Shown here one piece after another: positions 7,729 through 16,398 of a stretch of 64,000 nucleotides of DNA. The stretch is from Oscillospiraceae bacterium (GTDB lineage Bacteria > Bacillota > Clostridia > Oscillospirales > Oscillospiraceae), in the NCBI GenBank assembly GCA_017535865.1, contig JAFXTM010000102.1, positions 1 through 64,000 of the forward strand. The letters run 5' to 3'. The position numbers were made by a program, and so were the translations under genes. The notes beneath the pieces are model-generated. The model saw only the letters and a list, made by a program, of their open reading frames with translations, had not been told where the DNA came from and made no database searches. The stretch's first letter is position 1, and each line of letters starts with the position of its first letter.

Positions 7729-7976
7729 TGCAGGCCGCCTGACTCCCGCTTGGAGCGTACAGGTTTTTTCCCTGTGACCCTTTTTATTTGCCTTCCGCTA
7801 TGTTATAGTAAAATATAATAAAATGAGGTTTGAAACGTAAATGCAGGTCGAGGCTTGAACAGAAAAACAGAATGATATGGCGTGCAAAAGGAGCGGTATG
7901 GTTGCCGACACGCAAGGGATCGAGCTTCTGAAGCCTTACAAGGCGACGCGCGAGGAGAAAAAGGAAGATAACAGAG
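7729..7976. other. Intergenic stretch before the TIR gene
   Basis: No supportable gene. An AT-rich patch (7791-7825) has several -10-like hexamers such as TATAGT (7804-7809) and TATAAT (7814-7819) but no convincing -35. AAAAAGGAAGATAACAGAG lies just before the TIR start at 7977. Confidence 0.4.
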
Positions 7977-10916
7977 ATGAGCGCGAATGCAAAAAAAGTA
8001 TTTATCAGCTACCGGCACTCGGACGGCGCCGACATCGCCCAAAAAATAAAAGCGAAATTGGATCAATCTGCCTACTCTGCTTACGACGACGTTGATCTTG
8101 AGGCCGGGCTGTGGAATGAGCAACTGCAAGAAGCCATCAGCAGCTGCTCGGTATTCTTGCCCATTGTTACCGATGGTTATCTTGAGCGCTTAAAAAGCCG
8201 GGGATCCAATATCATAAAAATGGAATTCGAATTGGCGCTGCAATGCCTTGGCCCATCCGGGATCGTACCGTTTTTTCCCACCAAACGTGTTGCTGAAAAA
8301 AGCCGCGGAGTGAAGATCCATGCGAACCCAAAAACCCTTTTGGGGGATCTCCAAGCCTCAACATCCGACATAGGAAAGCTCTTGCAATTGATCTCCGGTA
8401 TTTGTCCCACCGCGTATCTGGAACAAGCCGAGTCTTACTCTCTTCAGTCTATCAAAGCCTGGAAAGCGGCGCAGACCGGCTTGCTGTATGATCCGCAAAA
8501 TGCTGTGCAGCGTCGGTTGAGCGTCGATCGCTCAACGATCGAGTGCACGCAGGACAAGCTGATCGAACTGCTCGATACTCACAAGAATATCTGCATTTCC
8601 GGCGACGGCGGGTGTGGGAAGACTTTTCTCCTGCAGCAGATGTTTTCTATGCTGCATATACATCATCATTACATAGCGATCTATGTAAAACTATCTGAGG
8701 TCGACTTCGATGCAAAGGATGGGAATCCCATTCTGAAACATGTTCAGAAGCAAATATCGGATAGGGAGGATAACCTCATCCGGGAGCTGCATATAGAATA
8801 TCAAGCGCCGACCGTCGTTTTCCTTCTTGATGGCCTGAACGAGGTCGCAGGAAATCAAGTACGAGCAATCAGCGCCATAAACGCGCTTACAGAGGAGAGC
8901 GGGATCTCGAATATTATCCTGACTACGCGCTATCTCCCGTCCAGTCTTGCGAGCAAATTTACTCTGACGCAAATATGTGATCTAAATGATGAAGAGATAC
9001 AACGCTATCTGGGCGTCAGAGATATTGTGATCGACCCGCGCAGCATTCTGAAGCTGCCGCTGTACCTTCGCCTCTACAAACTCTCTGCGATAAACAAAGC
9101 CGATGGAATGCGGGTCCAGGCGCCGGATCTGCAGACAAAGTATGAAATACTCAAAGAAGTATTCATCAATCACCCGGTCGACAAATTCGGCAATACACTG
9201 ACAAACGAACTGCGGGCTGCATACGCATATCTGCTCCCGTTTCTTTGCTTTCGCATGACCAATGAAAATACATTTACGGTCTCGAAATTGGATTTTATTG
9301 ACAACATAGACGCTTGCCTGAAAGCCGTTCCGAAGGAAGCCCGCCTCCGGGCGTCGCTGGAATCCTGCTTTTGCTTTGGACGCGGGATCACGCTTGGCGC
9401 TTTGCCAGGCAGCGATTACGATCAGCTTATTCAAAGCATTACGGATCAGCTTTTCCCGGCGGTCGGCGACGGCGAAGCCGGGGCAGGCAGCTTGTTTCAG
9501 ATCAGCCACCAGGATATCCGTGATTTTTTTGCGGCACACTATATCAAGAGCAGTCTGGATTATATTGCGCATATAGAGATCACGGGAGCGGAGGACATCT
9601 GGAAAAGCACGCTCGAACAGTTTGATAACCGTACGTTTGACACGGATGCGGCTCCGCTGCTGTTGGAGACTCTGAAAAAACAGCTTGTGCTGCCGCTCGA
9701 AAAAGTCTCCCGGCACCATACGCTGTGCGTTTCCCTTCTCCGTTTTCTGTATTATCTGTCAAAAAACTCCATAGAGGGCGTCCATAACGGGAGCATCAGG
9801 AAGCCTGAATACTGTGAGCGGTTTAAAGATTCGCTGGATTCGGCAAGAAGCTTTGTTTTCGATTACCGCGAAACCTACTATGTCAGCCCCGTCGACCCGG
9901 CCATCACCGGGATCGTTGTACAGGATGCGGAAGTACACAGGCGCCTCGGTGAATACAGCGAAAGCAATTCCGTTTCAGGTCAGCTGCTGTCGCTGGCGGA
10001 ATTTGTCAAGGATGAGGATCTGCGCAGAAAGGCAAAAAACAATATTGCGAAATGCACGCTTTATCATGCGTTCGATGTTGCCCATTCCGCCGGCCGCGGA
10101 TACTCTGCGGATGCGGAAAAGCTGTATCGGGAAGCGATTCGACAGCTCCGGGAGAACATGGATTACGAGCTGTCGGCCAACCTGCTTGCGATGCTGCTGG
10201 TAAGCCCGGATCCTGTTTCGCGGAAATACCTGAACCGGCTGCTTGGCGGCGATATGGCGGAGCGGCGCTATATGGCGTATGACATCGAGAATAAAGCGTA
10301 TGCCTCATCCGGAGACAAGTATTCTTTGCAAGCGCTTCTGTCCTATATCCTCCACGGGTATATTAAAGTGACCGGGATAAGCTCGGACGGGCAGCCGCTC
10401 GTTGAGAAGAATACGAGCGATCGGGTGTGGGATACGCGCGAAAACAAAAAGGATGTCCTTCTGATAGCGGAAGAGTATATTCGGGAACTCTCAAAACAGG
10501 TCGTCCCATCCATCGTTCGCTGCTTCAGCGGGCTGGTGCTCCTGCAGGACGCCGGGTCGTTTGACGCTTCGATGGAAGAGCTGGAGAGCTCTTATCAAAT
10601 CATCCTTGCGGACAATACCGTCAACGCCTCATGCCTCGGGTGTTTTGTCTATGCGCTGGTGAACGACAAGCTGTCGCTCAAAGTCCAGGACAACCTGCTG
10701 GACAGCATTTGGCGAACCATGGACAAGAAGCTGACCGAGCACAGTGCAGACAATTTTGACGCTGCCTATGTCCTTCTGGACATGAAAGACGCATGGCAGG
10801 GGATAAAGTGCCGCCATGCCGAGCGGCTGTCGGAAGAGCTCCTTTCGCGGGCAGAAGAGATGCTGCAGGCCTTATCGAATACATGTCAACAGGAGGACGA
10901 AAGATGGAATCCATGA
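7977..10916 (+). CDS. TIR-STAND NTPase (NLR-like), probable immune or stress effector
   Basis: 979 residues. Residues 7-130 form a TIR domain beginning VFISYRHSDGADIAQKI; Glu83 or Glu85 in IKMEFELAL sits where TIR NADases carry the catalytic Glu. A STAND/NACHT-like NTPase follows, with Walker A GDGGCGKT (209-216) and Walker B VFLLDGLNE (281-289). About 600-960 is helical and TPR-like, the usual sensor region. Such proteins sense phage or stress signals and deplete NAD or signal through it. The gene is AT-richer than its neighbours and overlaps the DUF218 gene by 13 bases. The defence role is inferred from architecture. Confidence 0.82.
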   Translation: MSANAKKVFISYRHSDGADIAQKIKAKLDQSAYSAYDDVDLEAGLWNEQLQEAISSCSVFLPIVTDGYLERLKSRGSNIIKMEFELALQCLGPSGIVPFFPTKRVAEKSRGVKIHANPKTLLGDLQASTSDIGKLLQLISGICPTAYLEQAESYSLQSIKAWKAAQTGLLYDPQNAVQRRLSVDRSTIECTQDKLIELLDTHKNICISGDGGCGKTFLLQQMFSMLHIHHHYIAIYVKLSEVDFDAKDGNPILKHVQKQISDREDNLIRELHIEYQAPTVVFLLDGLNEVAGNQVRAISAINALTEESGISNIILTTRYLPSSLASKFTLTQICDLNDEEIQRYLGVRDIVIDPRSILKLPLYLRLYKLSAINKADGMRVQAPDLQTKYEILKEVFINHPVDKFGNTLTNELRAAYAYLLPFLCFRMTNENTFTVSKLDFIDNIDACLKAVPKEARLRASLESCFCFGRGITLGALPGSDYDQLIQSITDQLFPAVGDGEAGAGSLFQISHQDIRDFFAAHYIKSSLDYIAHIEITGAEDIWKSTLEQFDNRTFDTDAAPLLLETLKKQLVLPLEKVSRHHTLCVSLLRFLYYLSKNSIEGVHNGSIRKPEYCERFKDSLDSARSFVFDYRETYYVSPVDPAITGIVVQDAEVHRRLGEYSESNSVSGQLLSLAEFVKDEDLRRKAKNNIAKCTLYHAFDVAHSAGRGYSADAEKLYREAIRQLRENMDYELSANLLAMLLVSPDPVSRKYLNRLLGGDMAERRYMAYDIENKAYASSGDKYSLQALLSYILHGYIKVTGISSDGQPLVEKNTSDRVWDTRENKKDVLLIAEEYIRELSKQVVPSIVRCFSGLVLLQDAGSFDASMEELESSYQIILADNTVNASCLGCFVYALVNDKLSLKVQDNLLDSIWRTMDKKLTEHSADNFDAAYVLLDMKDAWQGIKCRHAERLSEELLSRAEEMLQALSNTCQQEDERWNP

Positions 10917-11542
10917 CGATTCAATATCCGAACGATACCGTCCGGGCGATCAGCGAGTTTTTGTTTTTCGAGACGCCCGCGTCGGAATTGGGTCAGTGTG
11001 ACCTTACGATCGTATTGGGCAACGACTTCATCGACGGGACCATGTGCGAAGTCAGGAGACTCCTTGACCTGGGCGTTATCGCGCCAAACAGCAAGATCAT
11101 ACTCTCCGGAGCCACGGGGCTTTTGAATGCGGGAAAGGAAAAAGAGTGTATTCGGATGTACAGGTCCGGAGTTGAGAAGTTCGGCATATCCCCGGAGCAG
11201 CTGGTAATGGAAGACCAGGCTACCAACTCCTATCAAAATCTCGCTTTCACCAAGAAGCTGATCGAGAAAGACACGGCGGTTTTCCCCGATAAGCGGGACC
11301 TCAACGCGTTTGACAGGATCCTGATCGTGGGAAAAGCTTTCATGATGCGGAGGGCGGAAATGTGCGCCAGACGGCTGGGCTATCCCATGGATAAGCTCGC
11401 GTATTTCGGCACGGTGGATCGTGAGGGCAGGAACATCGGAAAAGACAGCTGGTGGCTGAATGAAACCGCGATAGCGCGTGTTTATGCGGAAATCGAGCGT
11501 ATCGGGAAATACGCGGCGGGCGGCGATCTCTCCGCGTTCTGA
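10904..11542 (+). CDS. DUF218 (YdcF/ElyC-like) protein
   Basis: 212 residues. CDLTIVLGNDFID and SKIILSGATG are the nucleotide-binding-like core of the DUF218/YdcF family, and VMEDQATNSYQNL supplies the conserved E-x-A-x-N-T/S stretch; function in the family is poorly defined (YdcF binds S-adenosylmethionine). Unlike ElyC it has no membrane segment, so it is cytosolic. The ATG at 10904 follows AGGAGGACGAAAG and lies inside the end of the TIR-STAND gene, showing tight coupling. A strong terminator follows. Confidence 0.78.
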   Translation: MESMTIQYPNDTVRAISEFLFFETPASELGQCDLTIVLGNDFIDGTMCEVRRLLDLGVIAPNSKIILSGATGLLNAGKEKECIRMYRSGVEKFGISPEQLVMEDQATNSYQNLAFTKKLIEKDTAVFPDKRDLNAFDRILIVGKAFMMRRAEMCARRLGYPMDKLAYFGTVDREGRNIGKDSWWLNETAIARVYAEIERIGKYAAGGDLSAF

Positions 11543-11550
11543 ACGGAAGG

Positions 11551-11587
11551 GCCCCGCTTTGTCCGCCGGACAAAGCGGGGCTTTTCC
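11551..11587 (+). terminator. Terminator of the TIR-STAND/DUF218 operon
   Basis: Perfect 14-bp stem (GCCCCGCTTTGTCC at 11551-11564 with its complement at 11568-11581), 3-base loop, then TTTTCC. Confidence 0.92.
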
Positions 11588-11896
11588 TGTGTTTTCAGAC
11601 CGGTTCCTCGCGATCCCGGCAAATGCTCCTCCCTGCGAGGTGATGCTGTTTTCCGGTGAGAGCGCTGCTGCATGGGCGGAGGGGCAGACCGGCGGCGGCC
11701 GCGGCTGCGGACAGGGTGTCGCCTTCGCAGACGGCGCGGCGTATTCAGGCATAATAAACTGTTCAAATTTGTTTATCAGAAAATTCAAAATATATCCCGG
11801 ATTTCTTCATTTTTCCATGCTTCAATAGAGACAACAGGACAGCGAAGACCCGATACGAAAAGATGAACTACATTTCAGAAAAGAGGCTCTTGATTC
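11588..11896 (+). promoter_or_regulatory. Non-coding stretch with probable htrA promoter
   Basis: No gene seen in 309 bases. A candidate promoter is TTGTTT (11769-11774), 16 bases, TATATC (11791-11796) within an AT-rich block, about 100 bases before the protease start. Confidence 0.45.
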
Positions 11897-13090
11897 ATGA
11901 ACACCTTCTCAGCCGTTTCCCACACCTTTCTTCAAAAGACCCTGGCTCTTGTCCTTCTCGCTTGCCTGATTGCAGGCTGCATCGCAGTCGGCGGCACACA
12001 GACCGCATTCGCCGCGGAGTCCCCCGAACTCTCCCCTGCGGACCTCTATGAGCAGAACGTCAACTCCACCGTCGGCATCACCATCAGCGGAGAGACGACC
12101 AGTCGTTACGGCTACGGCCGCACCTACGAGGCCTCCGGCTCCGGCTTTATCATCACAAGCGACGGTTACATCCTCACCAATTACCACGTCATCAGCGGAT
12201 CCCGGACCGTCACTGTGGCGACCTATGATCAGGAGACCTACGACGCGACGGTCATCGGATACGACGCCGCCGACGACATCGCCGTCATCAAGATCGAGGC
12301 CGACAATCTGAAACCCGTTACGTTCGGTGATTCCGACACGCTGCGTGTCGGCGAAGAGGTCTTCGCCATCGGCAATCCGCTCGGCGAGCTGACCTTCTCC
12401 CTGACCCACGGCATCGTAAGCGCCCTGAGCCGCAATGTCCGGATCGAAGCCGGCACCTCGATGAATCTGATCCAGACCGACTGCGCCATCAACTCCGGCA
12501 ACTCCGGCGGTGCGCTCTTCAACGCCCGCGGTGAAGTGATCGGCATCACGAACGCCAAGTATTCGTCCTCCGGCATGTCCGAAGCGGAGATCGACAACAT
12601 CGGCTTCGCCATCCCCATCAACAGCGTCAAGCGCATCGTCACCAGCATCATCGAAAACGGCTATATCCTCAAGCCTTACATCGGCGTCACCGTATCGCCG
12701 CTCTCGGAAGAGACTGCCAGCGTCACCGGCATCAAGGCCGGCGCCGTCGTGCAGGACGTCACCGCGGATGCTCCGGCCGATAAGGCGGGCATCAAGCTCC
12801 ACGACGTCATTGTCAAGGTCGACGATACCGCCATCAACGACTCCAACGATCTGGTCCAGGTGATCTCCAGGGCCAACCCCGGCGATGTGATGACCTTCAG
12901 CATCTACCGTCAGGGTCAGGAGATCCAGCTCGACGTCGAGATCGGCTCCAAGACCGAGCCCGCCCTGAAGGACGAAGGCGTTACGGAAGATACGCCTGCT
13001 CCGCAGCAGCCGCAGAACGGCCAGCAGGGATCCCAGGGTTGGAGCGATAACCCGTTTGAGGAGTTCTTCGACTTCTATTTCGGCTACTGA
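11897..13090 (+). CDS. HtrA/DegP-like trypsin-PDZ serine protease
   Basis: 397 residues. The N-terminal hydrophobic segment contains LIAGC (Cys28, lipobox-like) and a TAFAAE site, so it is exported and may be lipid-anchored. The trypsin-like domain has a full triad: His97 in TNYHV, Asp127 in DDIAVIKI and Ser203 in NSGNSGGAL. One PDZ domain spans about 265-350 and a Gln/Pro-rich, acidic tail ends in FEEFFDFYFGY. HtrA proteins degrade or refold damaged envelope proteins. It is monocistronic, with a strong terminator. Confidence 0.93.
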   Translation: MNTFSAVSHTFLQKTLALVLLACLIAGCIAVGGTQTAFAAESPELSPADLYEQNVNSTVGITISGETTSRYGYGRTYEASGSGFIITSDGYILTNYHVISGSRTVTVATYDQETYDATVIGYDAADDIAVIKIEADNLKPVTFGDSDTLRVGEEVFAIGNPLGELTFSLTHGIVSALSRNVRIEAGTSMNLIQTDCAINSGNSGGALFNARGEVIGITNAKYSSSGMSEAEIDNIGFAIPINSVKRIVTSIIENGYILKPYIGVTVSPLSEETASVTGIKAGAVVQDVTADAPADKAGIKLHDVIVKVDDTAINDSNDLVQVISRANPGDVMTFSIYRQGQEIQLDVEIGSKTEPALKDEGVTEDTPAPQQPQNGQQGSQGWSDNPFEEFFDFYFGY

Positions 13091-13163
13091 TCCGGGAGCC
13101 GCGCCGGCGGATCTGCCCGACGGCTATGCAGACCGTTCGGCCCTGACCGAAGGACGGCCGCTC

Positions 13164-13204
13164 CAGAAAACCGAGAGGAATCATCCTCTCGGTTTTCTGT
13201 TTTT
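13164..13204 (+). terminator. htrA terminator
   Basis: Perfect 16-bp stem (13164-13179 with 13184-13199), ATCA loop, TTTTT tail. Confidence 0.93.
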
Positions 13205-13279
13205 GGATACGGCCGTCGATTTTCCCTGATCCCGGTGAATGATCGTTCCCGCGCGGCATCGCTCTTTGCCGCATCCCGG

Positions 13280-13308
13280 TTGACAAACGCACTTCCCCAT
13301 ACTAAACT
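13280..13308 (+). promoter_or_regulatory. Promoter of the MoxR-VWA pair
   Basis: TTGACA (13280-13285), 17 bases, TAAACT (13303-13308), 36 bases before the MoxR start. Confidence 0.65.
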
Positions 13309-13343
13309 AATAAAAAACCTAACGGTCGGGAGGCTATGGAGAC

Positions 13344-14258
13344 ATGCTTGTTTTCTTGAGACAAGAGGGCGTCGACGAGGCTTTGATTGCCCGCATAGAG
13401 CAATTTCGCAGGGACTATCCCGCGGCGGAGAGCGACACGATCCGCATCCCTTCCCCCAAGTTCAAATACTACGGCGTGGATGTCTGGCGTCTCGCGATCA
13501 CGGCCATCCTCTCCGGGGAGAATCTGCTTCTTGTCGGACCGAAGGCCACCGGCAAGAATGTTCTGGCGGAGAATCTTTCCGCCGTTTTCGGCAGGCCGGA
13601 ATGGGACGTCTCCTTCTATCTGAACACCGACGCGTCGAGTCTGATCGGCACGGACACATTCAAAAACGGGGAGGTCTCATTCCGGAAAGGCCCTATCTAT
13701 GCCTGCGCCGAGGCCGGCGGCTTCGGCGTCCTGGACGAGATCAACATGGCGAAGAACGAATCCCTCGCCGTGCTCCATGCGACGCTGGATTTCCGAAGGA
13801 TCATCGACGTCCCCGGCTACAGCCGGATCAGTCTTGCCCCCGCGACCCGCTTCATCGCCACGATGAACTACGGCTATGCGGGCACGCGGGAGCTGAATGA
13901 GGCCCTTGCATCCCGCTTCATGGTCATCAACATGCCGGTGATCTCCGGGCCGGATCTGGAGAAGCTGCTCGGGCAGCAGTACCCGACGCTCAAGGAAGAG
14001 TATGCCGCCCAGCTCACGACCCTGTTCGAGGAGATCCGCCGGAAGTGCGAAAGCTCCGAGATCTCCACAAAGGCGCTGGATCTGCGCGGCCTGCTCGCAA
14101 CGGTCAATCTCGTGGAAAACGGCCTCAGCATGCACGAGGCGCTGAGCGTCGCCATCATCAACAAGAGCTTTGACGAGTTCGAGAGAACGCTGGTGGAGGA
14201 TATCGTCTCCGCCCGCATTGACGGCAAGCTGAGGAAAGAAGATATTTTCCGCGCGTAA
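13344..14258 (+). CDS. MoxR/CbbQ-like AAA+ ATPase
   Basis: 304 residues. It has the AAA+ layout of the MoxR/NorQ/CbbQ group: LLLVGPKATGKN (Walker A), GGFGVLDEIN (Walker B), FIATMNYGYAGTRELNEALASRF (sensor 1 and arginine-finger region). The Walker A ends in Asn instead of Ser/Thr, an unusual replacement. These ATPases work with a VWA partner to remodel or activate target enzymes, and the next gene is such a partner, 11 bases downstream. Confidence 0.85.
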   Translation: MLVFLRQEGVDEALIARIEQFRRDYPAAESDTIRIPSPKFKYYGVDVWRLAITAILSGENLLLVGPKATGKNVLAENLSAVFGRPEWDVSFYLNTDASSLIGTDTFKNGEVSFRKGPIYACAEAGGFGVLDEINMAKNESLAVLHATLDFRRIIDVPGYSRISLAPATRFIATMNYGYAGTRELNEALASRFMVINMPVISGPDLEKLLGQQYPTLKEEYAAQLTTLFEEIRRKCESSEISTKALDLRGLLATVNLVENGLSMHEALSVAIINKSFDEFERTLVEDIVSARIDGKLRKEDIFRA

Positions 14259-14269
14259 AACATACTGCC

Positions 14270-15850
14270 ATGGACCAGAACATCGCCGATCTGCAGAAAC
14301 GGCGCGCCGACAACATCATATGGAACTGCGCCGAGGACTACTCTTTCGTGCCGGATTTTAAAGCCTATGACCGCAGCGGCAGCGTGGATCTCTACTGGAA
14401 CATCATTTTCGGCTCCGCCAGGCGACATTGCGAGTATGCGAAGCTGGAAGCGCTGTTCGCCATGCTGGACGGGTATAAAAACGCTGCGTTCTACGAGAGC
14501 GTTTTCTGGTGCGCGCTGGAACCGGTCCTGTTCGAAAGAGAGCGGCGCGTCCGCCCGGTACTGGAACGGATGCGCCCCGCGCCTGCGGAGACGGAACTGA
14601 AGCTGGACGCCGGCATGACCACGGATGAGATCGTGGCCGCGGCCAGGCGCTTCTTCTACGAGCGGTACGGGCTGTATGGGGAGGGAAAGATCCGCCTTAA
14701 GCATCGGCTGCCCCGGTTCAGGAGAATGTCTGTGGACAGTTTTCTCCAGCGAGGCCCCATCTTCAGACACGAAGAGGGCCTGTATCACGGCGGCGTGCAT
14801 GGCTGGGACGGCGATATTTTTCCCAGCGCCAAAATGAACGCATCCGAGCTGAGGGCCTTTTTGGAGACAAAATTCGGGAAATCCATCTACCCCGCCGAGC
14901 AGGTCGCCATGCTGGAAAAGCAGCTCTGCACCGGGAACCACAGATTCACCCATCTGTTCTTCACAAAGGGCGAGATCGGCGAGCTGCACGGGATCTACAA
15001 CACCTTTGAAATGCACCAGCGAAAGCGGCAGGAGGAAGTGGTCGCCAACAACCGCGCCAGTTACCGGAGGAACCTGACGCAGAACCGGCTGCTCATCGCA
15101 AAGCTCAGCACCTGTATCATGAACTCCGTCCTGCTGCATATGCAGCCGTCGCAGCGAAAGGCAAACGCAGGCGTGCTGGACCCGGCGCTGGCCTGGAGAA
15201 CAGCAAGGCTGGGCGACGAAAAGGTCTTTCAAAAAAAGGAGAACGAAAACGCCGGAGACATGAGCGTGGACATCCTGCTGGACGCGTCCCATTCCCAGGT
15301 TGACCGGGCGGCGCAGATCTCCTCGCAGGCCTATATCATCGCCGAGGCCCTCTCGCGCTGCCGCGTCCCCTGCAGGGTGATGAGCTTCTGCTCCATGAGC
15401 GGATTCACTGTCTTGCGCCTGTTTAACGACTATGCCTCCGCCGGCGACAACAGCCGTATCTTTGACTATTACGCCGAAGGCTGCAGCCGGGACGGCCTTG
15501 CCGTCCGGGCGGCAGGCAAGCTGATGGCGCAGTCCCCCTGCGAGCATAAGATGCTCATTGTTCTCTCGGACGTGAAGCCGTTGGATCCCGCAGCCAAGAT
15601 CCGCAGGGACGAGCGGGATGTGGGCGTCAGCTACGACTCGCTCCGGGCGCTTACCGACACGGCGCATGAGGTCCGTCGGCTGCGCGCCGACGGGATCGCG
15701 GTCCTCTGCATTTTCACCGGGGACGATGACAATGTGCCCGCCGCCAGAATGGTGTACGGTCAGGACTTTGTCCGCATCCGCGACTATTCTTATTTTGCCG
15801 ACGCGGTGGGAAAACTGATCATCGAACAGATGAAGCGCTATTCGCTTTGA
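14270..15850 (+). CDS. VWA-domain protein, CbbO/NorD-like partner of MoxR
   Basis: 526 residues. The C-terminal VWA domain (about 330-520) has an intact metal-ion-dependent adhesion site, DASHS (DxSxS) in ILLDASHSQ, and a conserved VLSDVKP later. The N-terminal 300 residues are helical, as in NorD/CbbO adaptors that dock a target to the AAA+ ring. No clear ribosome site precedes ATG 14270, so translation may depend on coupling with the ATPase gene. The target enzyme is not identifiable here. Confidence 0.8.
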   Translation: MDQNIADLQKRRADNIIWNCAEDYSFVPDFKAYDRSGSVDLYWNIIFGSARRHCEYAKLEALFAMLDGYKNAAFYESVFWCALEPVLFERERRVRPVLERMRPAPAETELKLDAGMTTDEIVAAARRFFYERYGLYGEGKIRLKHRLPRFRRMSVDSFLQRGPIFRHEEGLYHGGVHGWDGDIFPSAKMNASELRAFLETKFGKSIYPAEQVAMLEKQLCTGNHRFTHLFFTKGEIGELHGIYNTFEMHQRKRQEEVVANNRASYRRNLTQNRLLIAKLSTCIMNSVLLHMQPSQRKANAGVLDPALAWRTARLGDEKVFQKKENENAGDMSVDILLDASHSQVDRAAQISSQAYIIAEALSRCRVPCRVMSFCSMSGFTVLRLFNDYASAGDNSRIFDYYAEGCSRDGLAVRAAGKLMAQSPCEHKMLIVLSDVKPLDPAAKIRRDERDVGVSYDSLRALTDTAHEVRRLRADGIAVLCIFTGDDDNVPAARMVYGQDFVRIRDYSYFADAVGKLIIEQMKRYSL

Positions 15851-15947
15851 CGCGCAGCTCCGATCCCCGGGAACTCACGGAGGGAGCGGATGCCGGGAAG
15901 GACCTCGAACAGTTGACATGATCCCAATCCGTCCCTGGCGTGAAAAG

Positions 15948-15987
15948 AAAATCCCCTGCTTCGTCTGTCAGACAAAGCAGGGGATTT
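15948..15987 (+). terminator. Terminator of the MoxR-VWA operon
   Basis: AAATCCCCTGCTT pairs with AAGCAGGGGATTT around an inner GTCTG/CAGAC stem; followed by TCTCACG, so the U-tract lies mainly within the stem's end. Confidence 0.75.
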
Positions 15988-16058
15988 CTCACGTCTATGC
16001 CCGGTATGGCAGCAGGAGACAGGTCCCGCCCTTTCCCACGTTTTTCTCCGGAAAGCCG

Positions 16059-16087
16059 TTGTGCTCGCCCACCCCTTTTGTTATAAT
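16059..16087 (+). promoter_or_regulatory. Promoter of the DUF362 operon
   Basis: TTGTGC (16059-16064), 17 bases, TATAAT (16082-16087); a second AT-rich -10-like tract follows. Confidence 0.75.
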
Positions 16088-16094
16088 AAATTAT

Positions 16095-16398
16095 AATTAA
16101 TAAAATGTCACCGGGCAGGAGGAGTACGCTGCAGCGCTGCCGGACTGAGGCGCGCCTGCGCCTGCCGGATCCTGACTGCATGCACAGATCGATCAAGTCT
16201 TCCATCCCTTCCTTTTCGGCTGCGGGGTTTTCGACGCTCTGCCGCTGCTGAGTGCGCAGGACGAGACGCAGCGGCTCTTTCTTTGCAGGAGCGATGGACA
16301 AATGGCCGCATCCGCAGGACGATCTCGCCCGTGCGGTCGACTTTTGAAGGGGACAGGAAAAAAGATGGCGCCGGTCGGTCTGTTGGGGAGGAAACGCC
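16095..16398 (+). other. About 300-base untranslated leader before the DUF362 gene
   Basis: Unusually long gap between promoter and start codon. It contains no recognisable riboswitch. A 47-codon ORF from 16105 has no ribosome site. On the minus strand around 16150-16230 a frame reads VENPAAEKEGMEDLIDLC, which looks protein-like and may be the relic of a lost gene. Confidence 0.4.

Noticed and set aside
16105..16251. Short ORF in the DUF362 leader as a leader peptide
   Set aside because: No ribosome site, no regulatory codon run and no terminator/antiterminator pair.
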